A DNA stretch of 64,000 nucleotides from Gaiellasilicea sp963794385 (GTDB taxonomy: Bacteria > Actinomycetota > Thermoleophilia > Gaiellales > Gaiellaceae). Below the pieces are notes generated by a model, which searched no databases, was not told the origin of the DNA, and saw only the letters and a program-made list of their open reading frames with translations. A program made the translations under genes and the position numbers. This document shows positions 11,144 through 21,204 of this stretch, piece by piece. The stretch lies in NCBI GenBank assembly GCA_963794385.1, contig CAWCDT010000015.1:1-64000 (forward strand), written 5' to 3'. Position 1 is the first letter of the stretch. Every line of letters starts with the position of its first letter.

Positions 11144-11845
11144 GTCTGGAAGGAAAGGTCGCAGTCGTCACCGGCGCGAGCCGGGGGATCGGCGCCGCCG
11201 TGGCGCGCGCGCTCGTCGGCGGAGGGCGTGAGACTCGGGCTGGCGTCGCGCAGCGGCGACGACCTCGGCCTCGCCGACGCCGTCGCGCGGCCGTGCGACG
11301 TGCGCGACCGCGCTCAGGTGCAGGCGTTGGTGGACGAGACGGCGGAGCGGTTCGGTCGGCTCGACATCCTCGTCGCGAACGCAGGCGTCGGCGCGTACGG
11401 CCCGCTCGTCGATCTGCGCCCGGACCTGCTCGACGAGATGATCGACGTGAACGTCAAGGGCGTCCTCTACGCCGCGGCGGCCGCGGTGCCGCACCTGATC
11501 GCCGCGGGCGGCGGCGACCTCGTCTCGGTCGCGTCCGAGGCCGGGCGGCGCGGCCTGCCGAACGAGGCCGTCTACTGCGCCTCGAAGTTCGCTCAGGTCG
11601 GCTTCACACGCGCGCTCGACCACGAGCTCCGCCCGCACGGAATCCGGTGCACGAACGTCTGTCCCGGTGGTGTCGCGACCGACTTCGCGCTCGAGGACGG
11701 ACGCGGACGCTCGCCCGAGGCGCTGCCGGGGATGATGAGCGCCGAGGACGTCGCGGCGGCCGTGATGTTCGTGCTCACGCGCCCGCGCGGGCACCGCGTG
11801 CTCGAGCTCGCGTTCCGTCCAGTGAAGGAGGAATCGTGGGGGTAA
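11140..11845 (+). CDS. SDR family NAD(P)-dependent oxidoreductase (frameshifted)
   Basis: Classical short-chain dehydrogenase. ATG 11140 overlaps the kinase TGA and has AAGGAGGT six bases upstream. Motifs in order: TGASRGIG cofactor loop, ASRSGDD, NAGVGAYG, catalytic serine in VSVASEAG, YCASK active site and CPGGVATDF. One extra G near 11220 (gtcggcggag) shifts frame after ARALV. Last gene of the sugar operon; it probably reduces or oxidises a sugar-derived carbonyl, but the substrate is not readable from sequence. Confidence 0.87.
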
Positions 11846-11855
11846 GGCGGGGCGG

Positions 11856-12425
11856 TTAGGACGCGAGCGCGCGCTCGAGGGAGGCTCGGCCGTCCTGCAA
11901 CACCGGCTCCCCATGCGCGACGAGGACGCGCTCGAGCGGCAGGTCGAGGAGGGGCTTCAGCGCCGTGCGGAGCGACGCCGGCGAGCAGCGTTGGTCGAGC
12001 CAGGAGTCCGGACAAACGCTGACGTCACCCTCCGCTCCGACGAGGACGTCGCCGGCGACGAGCGTCTGGTGCTCGGGCAGCCACCAGAGCATCTCTTCCA
12101 GTTCCGGCGGCAGGGCGAACTCCTCGACGGCGGCCGGTGTCTCGGCCGTCGTCGAGTAGCGTTCGACCAGTTCCACCTGGCTGCGCACGTGCCACGAGGC
12201 GGTGAGCAGGATCGAGACCGGCAGCCCACGCCGCTCGACGTCTCGGTCGAGCGCAAGGAAGAACTGCTCCCGCTCCGGCGGAACGAGTGGGTCGATCAGG
12301 ACGGTCGCGTCCGGCGCTTCGTAGTAGACGCAGCCGACCTCCTGCTCCCAGTCGTCCCCTTCCCTCCAGTCCGGGTGCGGAGCCGTCCAGCGCCAGAGGC
12401 CCGATGCCAGCTCCGTCACGTTCAT
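11856..12425 (-). CDS. MBL-fold hydrolase-like protein
   Basis: A 189-residue protein resembling the metallo-beta-lactamase fold. ATG 12425 overlaps the stop of the JAMM gene (ATGA). The order GLWRWTAPHPDW, ATVLIDPLVPP, ILLTASWHVRS, LVAGDVLVG and RVLVAHGEPV parallels MBL strands. The usual HxHxDH metal motif is reduced to SWHVRS, while the aspartate in AGD and the histidine in AHGEP are kept. So it may bind fewer metals or be non-hydrolytic. It is the last gene of the cysteine-synthesis operon; whether it takes part in sulfur-carrier chemistry is unknown. Confidence 0.75.
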   Translation of the reverse strand: MNVTELASGLWRWTAPHPDWREGDDWEQEVGCVYYEAPDATVLIDPLVPPEREQFFLALDRDVERRGLPVSILLTASWHVRSQVELVERYSTTAETPAAVEEFALPPELEEMLWWLPEHQTLVAGDVLVGAEGDVSVCPDSWLDQRCSPASLRTALKPLLDLPLERVLVAHGEPVLQDGRASLERALAS

Positions 12426-12796
12426 GCTTGGAGCGCGAGCGGCTCGATCCGGCCGTCCTCGATCGTCCAGGCCGCGAGCGTGTCGGAACCGAGCGTCAGG
12501 ATCAGGTAGGGCCGCCCTTGCCAGAGGCCGATGTTCTCGACGTCCGTCCGGGAGGGCCGCGGCGGTGAGGAGAGATGCGAGTGGAAGACGGCGAGCTGGT
12601 AGCCGTCGTCCTCGAGAAACCACGTCTCGGGGTCGATGTCGAGCTCGAAGCGATACGGGCTCCCAGCGGCATTCCGTCCCCGCACGTAGCGCTCCGCGAC
12701 CCCGTCGCGGAACGCCAGCAGCCCGCAGGCCTCGTTCGGTGCCTCGGCTTCCGCGTGCGCTCGGAGCTCGGCGCGGATCAACGCCGGGATCACCAC
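12422..12796 (-). CDS. mec: JAMM/MPN+ metalloprotease (Mec-type, CysO processing)
   Basis: Zinc protease of ~124 residues. In mycobacteria Mec+ removes the new cysteine from the CysO-Cys adduct. The JAMM motif is complete: a catalytic glutamate in NEACGLLAF and HSHLSSPPRPSRTD (HxHx7SxxD). The start is one of two tandem GTG codons (12796 or 12793), seven bases after the cysM stop, so it is translationally coupled. Its position after a rhodanese-ThiF gene, cysO and cysM reproduces the full CysO pathway. Here CysO carries an encoded C-terminal cysteine after GG, so this protease may also be needed to mature the carrier. Confidence 0.88.
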   Translation of the reverse strand: MVIPALIRAELRAHAEAEAPNEACGLLAFRDGVAERYVRGRNAAGSPYRFELDIDPETWFLEDDGYQLAVFHSHLSSPPRPSRTDVENIGLWQGRPYLILTLGSDTLAAWTIEDGRIEPLALQA

Positions 12797-12803
12797 CAGG
12801 CTG

Positions 12804-13736
12804 CTACCACCACACCGTGCGCTCCATCGACTGCTCCACGTCCGCCGCCTCCCAGAAGTCGGCCGAGAGGTACTTCCAGCCGCCGTCGGCGAGGATGCAG
12901 ACGACGACGCCCTCCTCGAGCTCGCCCGCGAGCCGTCTCGCGACGTGCGCGACCGCACCGGAGGAGACACCGCCGAAGATCCCCTCCGTGTCGAGCAGCT
13001 CGCGCAGCCCGGCGACCGACTCCTCGTTCGAGACCAGGATCTTCCGGTCGAGCTTGTCCACGTCGAGGATCGGCGGCACGTAGCCGTCCTCGAGCGAGCG
13101 CAGCCCCATCACGTGCTCGCCCGGCAGCGGCTCGGCCGCGGCGACGACGACGTCCGGGAAGCTCTCGCGCAGCCGGGCGCCCGTCCCCATCAGCGTCCCG
13201 CCCGTGCCGAGCCCCGCGACGAGCACGTCCACCCGGTCGAGGGTCTCGGCGATCTCGGTACCCGTGCCCTCGTAGTGCGCCCGGGGATTCGCTTCGTTGC
13301 CGTACTGGAAGGGCATGAACCAGGAGGGATCGCGCTCCGCCAGCTCGAGCGCGAGCCTGACGGCGCCGTTGGAGCCCTCTGCGCCGGGCGACTCGACGAT
13401 CTCGGCGCCGTAGAGCCGGAGCAGCCGGCGGCGCTCGCCGGTCGCGTTCTCCGGCAGCACACACGTCAGCGGATAGCCCTTCAGACGCGCGACGAGCGCG
13501 AGCGAGATCCCGGTGTTGCCGCTGGTCGGCTCGAGCAGCCGCCGTCCCGGCTCGAGCTCGCCGGAGGCCTCGGCGGCCTCGATCATCGCCTTCGCGATCC
13601 GGTCCTTGATCGAGCCGGTCGGGTTCTGCCCTTCGAGCTTCGCGTACACACGCACCGGGCCGGGCGCGAAGCGGGAGAGCTCGACGAGCGGTGTCGACCC
13701 GACGAGCGAGAGAAGCGATTCGGCGGTGTTCAGCAC
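12804..13736 (-). CDS. cysM: Cysteine synthase, CysM type (CysO-thiocarboxylate dependent)
   Basis: PLP enzyme of 310 residues that makes cysteine from an activated serine, in this context with CysO-thiocarboxylate as sulfur donor. GTG 13736 lies inside the last codons of cysO. LEGQNPTGSIKDR contains the PLP lysine (K44), EPTSGNTGISLA the substrate-binding loop, GLGTGGTLMGTG the phosphate-binding glycine loop, and VSSGAVAHVA the C-terminal serine motif. The mycobacterial CysM uses O-phosphoserine; the same is inferred here from operon context, since cysK-type enzymes are rarely linked to cysO and mec. No frame defect. Confidence 0.92.
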   Translation of the reverse strand: MLNTAESLLSLVGSTPLVELSRFAPGPVRVYAKLEGQNPTGSIKDRIAKAMIEAAEASGELEPGRRLLEPTSGNTGISLALVARLKGYPLTCVLPENATGERRRLLRLYGAEIVESPGAEGSNGAVRLALELAERDPSWFMPFQYGNEANPRAHYEGTGTEIAETLDRVDVLVAGLGTGGTLMGTGARLRESFPDVVVAAAEPLPGEHVMGLRSLEDGYVPPILDVDKLDRKILVSNEESVAGLRELLDTEGIFGGVSSGAVAHVARRLAGELEEGVVVCILADGGWKYLSADFWEAADVEQSMERTVWW

Positions 13737-13995
13737 CCGCCGGCCATGGCGGGGAGAAGAATGAGCGAGGCGCCGTCGACGCGGGTCTCGAGCCCGTCGA
13801 GCGTGCGCACGTCCTCGCCGCCGACGTACACGTTCACGAAGGGAGCGAGGCCGCCGTTCTCGAAGAGCTGTGCCTCCAGCGCCGGATAGCGGGAGGAGAG
13901 GTCCGCCAGCACCTCGCGCACGGTCTCGCCGGTCCCGACGAGCTCGCGCTCGCCGCCGACCTCGTTGCGGAGCGTAGGCGGGATGCGGACCCGCG

Positions 13996-13999
<4 letters not shown>
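13730..13999 (-). CDS. cysO: CysO/MoaD-like sulfur carrier protein ending in GGC
   Basis: Ubiquitin-fold sulfur carrier of 89 residues (VTRVRIPPTLRN, TGETVREVLADLSSRYP, FVNVYVGGEDVR, LLPAMAGGC). The C-terminal GG is adenylated by the ThiF domain and converted to a thiocarboxylate. GTG 13999 overlaps the upstream stop (GTGA) and matches the family length better than the ATG at 14017. Unusually the reading frame adds one cysteine after GG before the stop; mycobacterial CysO ends in GG. The next gene starts within the last codons, so all three are coupled. The extra residue would have to be removed before activation. Confidence 0.87.
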
Positions 14000-15156
<1,157 letters not shown>

Positions 15157-15219
15157 CTCTCTCGCAAACGATACGTGTGCCGTGCTTCTTCCCGCGAAAA
15201 TCTTGAGCCGCGGCGTCGC

Positions 15220-15225
15220 TAGATT
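15220..15225 (+). promoter_or_regulatory. -10 box TAGATT, leaderless start of TPR gene
   Basis: TAGATT ends six bases before the GTG at 15232, so transcription should begin at or next to the start codon. No Shine-Dalgarno sequence is present. Confidence 0.5.
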
Positions 15226-15231
15226 GGCCGC

Positions 15232-16206
15232 GTGTCTGCCCGTCGCCGCACCACTCTCATCGTGGCTGCGCTCGCCGCGCTGGCGGCGGTCGTGGTCGCC
15301 GGTGCGACCGTGCTGACGGCCGACGATCCCGACGAGTCGCTGGCCGCGGCGGCCGAGCCGCAGCCGCGGGAGGGGTTTCCGCCGCTCGCGCTCGCGTTCG
15401 GGGTCCGCGACGACGCCGAGGCGCGCGACCTGAGGCGCGCCGCGGCCCTCTACGAGGAGGGCCGCCGCGACGAGGCCGGCCGCATCTTCGCGCGTCACGA
15501 CTCGCTCGAGGCGAAGCTCGGCGCGGCGTTCGCCGCGTGGCCGGCCGGAGAAGATCGGATCGAGCAGCTCGGCGCGCTCTATCCCCGCAGCGCGCTCGTC
15601 CAGCTCCACGTCGGCCTGGCCCGCTTCTGGGCGGGCACCGGCGGTGCGCTCACCGCCTGGCGCGAGGCGCGCGACGTCGAGCCGGACACGCCGTACGCCG
15701 TCCGCGCGGACGACCTCATCCACCCCGAGCTCGCGCCGGGCCTGCCGGTCTTCACGCCGAGCTTCCCGTATCGGATCGAGGGGGACACGCCGGCCGCGCA
15801 GCTCGATGCCCTCCGTGCCGACGAGAGCGTGCGCGGCCGCCTCCTGTACGGGATCGCGCTGCAGCGGCTCGGCCGGCCCGTCTCTGCGCGGCGTGCGTTC
15901 GCGGACGCGCTCGAGCTCGATCCGGACGACGTCGACGCGCTCGTCGCCGACGCGGTCGGCCGCTACGAGAAGAGCGACCCTGCGGCGTCGTTCTCGCGTC
16001 TCGGCCCGCTCACGCGCCGATTTCCGAGCGCCGCGACCGTCCGTTTCCACCTCGGCGTGCTCCTTCTCTGGCAGCGAGACGTGGAAGAAGCGACCCGCCA
16101 GCTCCGTCTAGCGAGAACAGCCGAGCCCGGCACCCGCATCGCCCGGGAAGCGCAGCGCTACCTGGACGAAGTGGCCACGGCCGGGACCGGCGAGCAAGAA
16201 AGATAG
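15232..16206 (+). CDS. Membrane-anchored TPR-like protein
   Basis: A 324-residue protein with one N-terminal membrane segment (TTLIVAALAALAAVVVAGA) and a helical-repeat ectodomain. Repeated helix pairs such as LRRAAALYEEGRRDEAGRIF, GIALQRLGRPVSARRAFADALELDP and FHLGVLLLWQRDVEEATRQL are tetratricopeptide-like. No enzymatic motif. It sits directly before the primary sigma factor gene, separated by a perfect palindrome. Function unknown; a scaffold role is the usual inference for this architecture. Confidence 0.75.
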   Translation: MSARRRTTLIVAALAALAAVVVAGATVLTADDPDESLAAAAEPQPREGFPPLALAFGVRDDAEARDLRRAAALYEEGRRDEAGRIFARHDSLEAKLGAAFAAWPAGEDRIEQLGALYPRSALVQLHVGLARFWAGTGGALTAWREARDVEPDTPYAVRADDLIHPELAPGLPVFTPSFPYRIEGDTPAAQLDALRADESVRGRLLYGIALQRLGRPVSARRAFADALELDPDDVDALVADAVGRYEKSDPAASFSRLGPLTRRFPSAATVRFHLGVLLLWQRDVEEATRQLRLARTAEPGTRIAREAQRYLDEVATAGTGEQER

Positions 16207-16220
16207 GCCGAACGGCCTAT
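16203..16220. repeat. Perfect 18-bp palindrome between TPR gene and rpoD
   Basis: ATAGGCCG-AA-CGGCCTAT is an exact inverted repeat that overlaps the TPR stop codon. It has no U-tract and only a two-base centre, so it fits a dimeric protein-binding site at least as well as a terminator. It lies ~108 bases upstream of the sigma factor start. Confidence 0.5.
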
Positions 16221-16327
16221 AGCGCTGGGGGAGGGGGTTTGGCAATGTTCTTCGACTTTGTTTCAAACGTGTCGACGGCGGGCGGCGTCGCGACGAGGGT
16301 GAGCGCAATCGGAGGGGGAGAGCCGAA

Positions 16328-17404
16328 GTGAGCGCACGGGGCACCACCATCAGCACGGGGCAGGTTTTCGACGTGATGGCCTCGACAGAGGCCAAGGCGC
16401 TGATCGAGAGCGGCCGGCTGGCGGGGAAGCTGGTCGCCGACGACATCGCGAGCGCGCTGGACGAGCTCGATCTCGACACGGCACAGCTCGACGAGTTCTA
16501 TGCAGCGCTCGACGAGCTTCAGATCGAGGTCGTGGAGCGCGACGAGCCGGAGGCCGACCTCGACGCGCCGACCCGAGAGGTCTCGACCGACACGCTGCAG
16601 CTCTTCCTCAAGGACATCGGCAAGGTTCCGCTCCTGACGGCGGCTCAGGAGGTCGAGCTCGCAAAGCGGATCGAGCGAGGCGAGCACGCGGCGAAGCAGG
16701 CAATGGTCGAGGCGAATCTGCGCCTCGTCGTCTCGATCGCGAAGCGCTATCGGAATCAGGGGCTGCCCTTCCTCGATCTGATCCAGGAGGGCACGATCGG
16801 CCTCGTCCGGGCAGCTGAGAAGTTCGACTACCGCAAGGGATTCAAGTTCTCGACCTACGCGACGTGGTGGATCCGGCAGGCCGTTGCGCGCGCCCTCGCG
16901 GACAAGGCGCGCACGATCCGGATGCCGGTGCACGTGGTCGAGAAGCTGAACAAGATCGTCCGCACCGAGCGCACGCTCCGCGCGAAGCTCGGCCGTGAGC
17001 CGAGCTCGATCGAGATCGGCCTCGAGCTCGATCTGCATCCCGGCGAGATCGAGCAGGTTCGTCGAAGCGCCCAGACGCCGATCTCGCTCGAGAAGCCGGT
17101 TGGCGACGAGGACGAGTCGGAGTTCGGGCACTTCCTCACCGACGATTCGGTGCCGCTGCCGGACGAGCAGGCCGAGGAGACGCTGCGCAACGAGGCGCTC
17201 CGTACGATCCTGCAGTCCCTCTCGCACCGCGAGCGCCGCGTGCTCGAGCTGCGCTACGGCCTCGACGGCGAGCAGCCCCGCACGCTCGACGAGGTCGGCA
17301 AGGCGTTCAACGTGACGCGCGAGCGGATCCGCCAGATCGAGAACCAGGGCCTGAAGAAGCTCCGAGCACTCGCGCTCGCCGCGCAGCTGCGCGACGTCGC
17401 CTGA
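16328..17404 (+). CDS. rpoD: RNA polymerase primary sigma factor (RpoD/SigA)
   Basis: Sigma-70 group 1 protein of 358 residues. GTG 16328 has GGAGGGGGAG upstream. Region 1.2 is DTLQLFLKDIGKVPLL, region 2 is NLRLVVSIAKRYRNQGLPFLDLIQEGTIGLVRA with GFKFSTYATWWIRQA (promoter melting and -10 reading), region 3 is RMPVHVVEKLNKI, and region 4.2 is RTLDEVGKAFNVTRERIRQIENQ (-35 reading helix-turn-helix). The N-terminal part is short but keeps acidic region 1.1-like helices. It is expected to recognise the TTGACN/TANNNT promoters seen elsewhere in the window. Completely intact frame. Confidence 0.95.
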   Translation: MSARGTTISTGQVFDVMASTEAKALIESGRLAGKLVADDIASALDELDLDTAQLDEFYAALDELQIEVVERDEPEADLDAPTREVSTDTLQLFLKDIGKVPLLTAAQEVELAKRIERGEHAAKQAMVEANLRLVVSIAKRYRNQGLPFLDLIQEGTIGLVRAAEKFDYRKGFKFSTYATWWIRQAVARALADKARTIRMPVHVVEKLNKIVRTERTLRAKLGREPSSIEIGLELDLHPGEIEQVRRSAQTPISLEKPVGDEDESEFGHFLTDDSVPLPDEQAEETLRNEALRTILQSLSHRERRVLELRYGLDGEQPRTLDEVGKAFNVTRERIRQIENQGLKKLRALALAAQLRDVA

Positions 17405-17419
17405 TCCGAGCGCGGCGGT

Positions 17420-18500
17420 TCAGCCCCGAAGCGCTGCCCCGCAGTCGACGGTGCCACTCCGAACCTCGGCGATCGCGGCCCGGTAGGCCTCGAACGCCGG
17501 TTTGCGCCTCCAGTCGGCCCAGAGCAGGCCGGACTGCCAGCCTCCGAGGAGGCGTTCGTCGACGAGCAGGAAGTTGAAGAACGCGGCGACGCGAGGCTGG
17601 CAGTGCGCAAGCCGGAGGGCCGCGGCGAGCTGGGCGGCTTGCTCTCCCGGGGCGAGCGTCCGGGCGACGTTCTCCCGGCCCGAATAGTGCGTGCGGCGCC
17701 GTTTTCCGACCGTCGTCGTCTGGAAGCCGTTCTCGAGGTACCAGATCGGCGCCGGCGGCTGCGCCGTCCCGGCGAACGACTCGTCGAGCACCGCGACGAG
17801 GCGGTCGTAGTCGCCCTGGCCGATGTGACTCTCGTGACGCGCGCTCGGCTGCTCGCCGGGATGGAGCGGATACGGGTTGTGACCGACGGCGTCGAAGAGA
17901 GGCCGTTGCCGGCCGCTTGCGCGGTAGGCCGCGCCGACCCTGCGGATGAAGGCGGCCGGATCGTGGCTCGGAGCCGTTGTCGTGAGCACGTTCACGCCGG
18001 GGACCGTCGCATGCAGCAGGTCCCAGCAGCGCGCGAGCAGTGCGGCGTAGCCCTCCGGAGCAGTGTCGCGGGGCCGCCAGAACGTCTTCGAGTTGGCTTC
18101 GTTCCAGATCACGACGTCCCGCACCTCGCCGTACCGGACGAGAACGTTGCGGAGCGAAGCGGCAGTAGTCCTCGCGTGCGGCCCGCGTACGAGGGGCGTC
18201 CCTCGCGCGGCCGTAGATCCCGAGCACGATCCGCACCCCGTGCCGGTGTGCGGCGACGGCGCGGCGGAGCGCATCGTGGTCGGAGCCGGTCAGGCTTCGC
18301 TTGCCCCGACGCCACTCCAACGTCACGCGCATGCCTCCCAGGCCGAGCGCCCGCATCGTGCCGAGGATGGGGCTCGGTCGCTCGGTCCACTTGATGCGGT
18401 CGTCGTGCACGCCGATCAGGAGGCCTGGGCCGGCGCGCGCAGGCTCCGGCCCGACGAGCAGGGCCAGAATCGAGAGCGAGAGCGCCGCAGAGACTCTCAT
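17420..18500 (-). CDS. Secreted glycoside hydrolase-like protein (clan GH-A fold, frameshifted)
   Basis: Secreted TIM-barrel hydrolase candidate. ATG 18500 starts a signal peptide (MRVSAALSLSILALLVGPEPARA). GVHDDRIKWTERPSPIL and MRVTLEWRRGKRSL are early barrel strands. VIWNEANSKTFW carries the acid/base glutamate after Asn, and IWYLENGFQTTT the nucleophile glutamate, the clan GH-A arrangement (GH5/GH39-like). A single extra base near 18155 shifts frame after REDYCRF. The substrate is not apparent. It is the convergent neighbour of rpoD, whose stop lies 16 bases away. Confidence 0.75.
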
Positions 18501-18581
18501 CCGCGCTCATCGTCGGCAGAGACGTGCCGCCCGCCATCACCCGAAAGGGCGGTCCTGGACCGCTCCTTCGGGCCATTGGCC

Positions 18582-18587
18582 TAGACT
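18582..18587 (+). promoter_or_regulatory. -10 box TAGACT, leaderless start of M20 peptidase
   Basis: TAGACT lies seven bases before ATG 18595 with no Shine-Dalgarno sequence, the leaderless arrangement seen repeatedly in this window. Confidence 0.5.
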
Positions 18588-18594
18588 CGCGGCG

Positions 18595-19932
18595 ATGAGC
18601 ACCCTGGAGCAGGTCTGGCTCGACGAGCTCAGCGAGCTGTTGCGGATCCCCTCGGTGAGCGCCGACCCGGCTCACGCCGACGACGTCGTGCGCGCGGCCG
18701 AGTGGGTCGCGGACAAGATCCGGCGCAGCGGCGGCGAGGCGGAGCTCGTCCCGTACGGGACGCGGCCGCTCGTCGTCGGCGAGATCCGCGCCTCGAATGG
18801 CGCCTCCGGTGCGCCGACGGTGCTCTGCTACGGCCACTTCGACGTCCAGCCCCCGGCGCCGCTCGAGCTCTGGGAGTCCGATCCGTTCGACGCGACCATC
18901 CGCGACGAGTGGCTCTACGCCCGCGGTGCCGCCGACGACAAGGGGCAGCTCTGGATGCTGCTCCAGGCCGCGGGGATGCTCGCCGCCGAGGGTGCGCTGC
19001 CGATCAACATCCGCGTCGTCTCGGACGGCGAGGAGGAGGTCGGCGGCCAGTCGATCGTGCGCTTCCTCGAGCAGGACGAGCGCGGCGCCGACGCGTGCGT
19101 GATCTTCGACGGCGGCATGGAGCACCGGGGTCTGCCCTCTCTCGCGATCGCGACGCGCGGGCTCGCAGCCTTCAACCTGCGCGTCCGTACCGGCGAGCGC
19201 GACCTCCACTCGGGCATGTACGGGAACGCGGCCCTGAACGCGATCCACGCCCTGATCACCACGCTCGGCGGCATCCTGCCGCGCGACGGCCGCGTGCCGG
19301 ACGCGCTCCGGGTCGGGATCGCGCCGGTCACGGACGAGGAGCGCGCCGGCTGGGAGGAGCAGCCGTCCGGCGCGGACATGTTGCGCGACGCGGGCGCGAT
19401 TCCTTACGACCCCAAGGCGGCCGACGAGTTCTATCTCCGGACGACCGCGGAGACGTCCGTGGAAGTGAACGGGATCCTCGGCGGCAAGCCGGGCCTCAAG
19501 AACACGACCGTTGTCAGCGAGGCGCAGGCGAACTTCACCGTCCGGCTGGCCCCCGGCCAGACCCCCGAGACGGTCGCGCCCGAGGTCGAGCGGCTGCTGC
19601 ACGAGGCCGCCCCCGAGGGAGCGACGGTCATCGTCGAGGAGCTGGAGGGATCGACGCGGCCGGGGCTCGTCGCCGCCGACGCACCGGTGATCAAGATCGC
19701 ACAGGACGCGTTCGAGACCGCGTTCGGGATCAGGCCGATCCTCACGCGCGCCGGCGGGACGCTGCCGATCATGCCCGCGCTGATGGACAAGGGCATTCCC
19801 ACGATCCTGACCGGCTTCGCGCTGCCGGAGAGCAACGTGCACTCGCCGAACGAGCGCATGCTCGTCGAATTCTTCCCGCGCGGCATCGCGACGATGAAGG
19901 AGCTCTTCACCCGCCTTGGCGACCTCTCGTAA
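18595..19932 (+). CDS. M20 family dipeptidase
   Basis: Zinc metallopeptidase of 445 residues in the M20/M25/M40 family, close to cytosolic nonspecific dipeptidases. The metal-binding motifs are in order: CYGHFDVQPP, ARGAADDKGQ and DGEEEVGGQS, with the dimerisation-domain signature TGERDLHSGMYG and C-terminal ESNVHSPNER holding the last histidine ligand. The frame is intact. It is followed at once by a second M20 peptidase gene, so both probably belong to one peptide-degradation unit. Confidence 0.9.
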   Translation: MSTLEQVWLDELSELLRIPSVSADPAHADDVVRAAEWVADKIRRSGGEAELVPYGTRPLVVGEIRASNGASGAPTVLCYGHFDVQPPAPLELWESDPFDATIRDEWLYARGAADDKGQLWMLLQAAGMLAAEGALPINIRVVSDGEEEVGGQSIVRFLEQDERGADACVIFDGGMEHRGLPSLAIATRGLAAFNLRVRTGERDLHSGMYGNAALNAIHALITTLGGILPRDGRVPDALRVGIAPVTDEERAGWEEQPSGADMLRDAGAIPYDPKAADEFYLRTTAETSVEVNGILGGKPGLKNTTVVSEAQANFTVRLAPGQTPETVAPEVERLLHEAAPEGATVIVEELEGSTRPGLVAADAPVIKIAQDAFETAFGIRPILTRAGGTLPIMPALMDKGIPTILTGFALPESNVHSPNERMLVEFFPRGIATMKELFTRLGDLS

Positions 19933-19942
19933 AGCCGAGTTC

Positions 19943-21196
19943 GTGACGCCGCTCGCCGCGGAGCTCGCGGCGGACGTGCTCGACCGCTTCCTCCGCTACG
20001 CCCGGATCGACACCCAGTCGGCGCACGGCATTGACGCCTCGCCCTCGACCGAGAAACAGCTCGACCTCGCTCGGCTTCTCCGTGACGAGCTCGAGGAGAT
20101 CGGGCTCGACGACGTGCGCCTCGACGAGTACGGCTACGTGTACGGCTCGCTGCCCGGCGTCGAGCAGGCGCCCACGATCGGGCTGGTCGCGCACGTCGAC
20201 ACCTCACCGGACGTGACGGGCACGGGCGTCGACCCGCAGGTGCACGAGAGCTACGACGGCGGCGTCATCGAGCTCCCCCGTGAGGGAGTCGTGCTCGATC
20301 CCGAGCAGCTCCCGATCCTCGCCAAGAAGGTCGGCCATGACATCGTCACCACCGACGGCTCGACGCTGCTGGGGGCGGACGACAAGGCGGGCGTCGCCGA
20401 GATCATGGCGGCAGTCGCCTATCTGAAGCGGAATCCGGACATCGAGCATGCCCCGCTCCGCGTCTGCTTCACGGTGGACGAGGAGGTCGCGGGCGGCGCG
20501 GACCACCTCGACCTCGAGCGCTTCGGCGCCCGTTACGCCTACACGCTGGACGGCTCCGAGCTCGGCGAGATCGAAGCCGAGACCTTCAACGCGTGGAAGG
20601 TCTTCGTCACGATCCGCGGCCGCTCGACACATCCCGGCACCGCCAAGGGGCAGCTCGTGAACGCGATCAAGCTCGCGGCGGACTTCGTCGCGGCGCTGCC
20701 GCGCGACTCGCTCTCGCCCGAGACGACCGAGGAGCGAGAGGGGTTCGTCCATCCGACGAGCATCGAGGGCGGCGCGGAGGAGTCAGTGGTCGAGCTGATC
20801 GTCCGCGACCACGATCTCGGCAAGATCGAGGAGCACCTGGCGCTGATCAGGCGGCTGGCGGCCGACGTGAGCGAGCGCGAGCCGCGTGCCGCCGTCGACG
20901 TGCGCGAGGAGGAGCAGTACCGGAACATGGGCGAGGTGATCGACCAGCATCCCGAGGTGATCGAGGCGGCGGTCGAGGCGGTGCAACGGCTTGGGATCGA
21001 GCCGGTGCACACGATCATCCGCGGCGGTACCGACGGGGCGCGCCTCTCTCTCCGCGGGCTGCCGACCCCGAATCTCTTCACCGGCGGCTCCGAGTACCAC
21101 TCGCGCCGCGAGTGGGCGAGCGTGCAGGACATGGCCGCCGCTGCGGCGATGATCGTCGAGCTCGCGCGCGTCTGGGCCGAGCGACGCGACGCCTAG
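19943..21196 (+). CDS. pepT: Peptidase T-like tripeptidase (M20B)
   Basis: Aminotripeptidase-like zinc enzyme of ~417 residues. Motifs: FLRYARIDTQS, VAHVDTSPD, LLGADDKAGVAEIM, FTVDEEVAGGADHLD, STHPGTAKGQLVNA and RGGTDGARLSLRGLPTPNLFTGG, in the order of PepT. GTG 19943 is chosen; a TTG at 19916 would overlap the upstream gene and add nine residues. There is no frame defect. The gene ends just before three consecutive hairpins shared with the convergent amidohydrolase gene. Confidence 0.9.
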   Translation: MTPLAAELAADVLDRFLRYARIDTQSAHGIDASPSTEKQLDLARLLRDELEEIGLDDVRLDEYGYVYGSLPGVEQAPTIGLVAHVDTSPDVTGTGVDPQVHESYDGGVIELPREGVVLDPEQLPILAKKVGHDIVTTDGSTLLGADDKAGVAEIMAAVAYLKRNPDIEHAPLRVCFTVDEEVAGGADHLDLERFGARYAYTLDGSELGEIEAETFNAWKVFVTIRGRSTHPGTAKGQLVNAIKLAADFVAALPRDSLSPETTEEREGFVHPTSIEGGAEESVVELIVRDHDLGKIEEHLALIRRLAADVSEREPRAAVDVREEEQYRNMGEVIDQHPEVIEAAVEAVQRLGIEPVHTIIRGGTDGARLSLRGLPTPNLFTGGSEYHSRREWASVQDMAAAAAMIVELARVWAERRDA

Positions 21197-21204
21197 GCCA
21201 ACTC

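Noticed and set aside
16232..16290. A TTGGCA-type -35 for rpoD
   Set aside because: No TANNNT at 16-18 bases; the spacing and second hexamer are too poor to report as a promoter.
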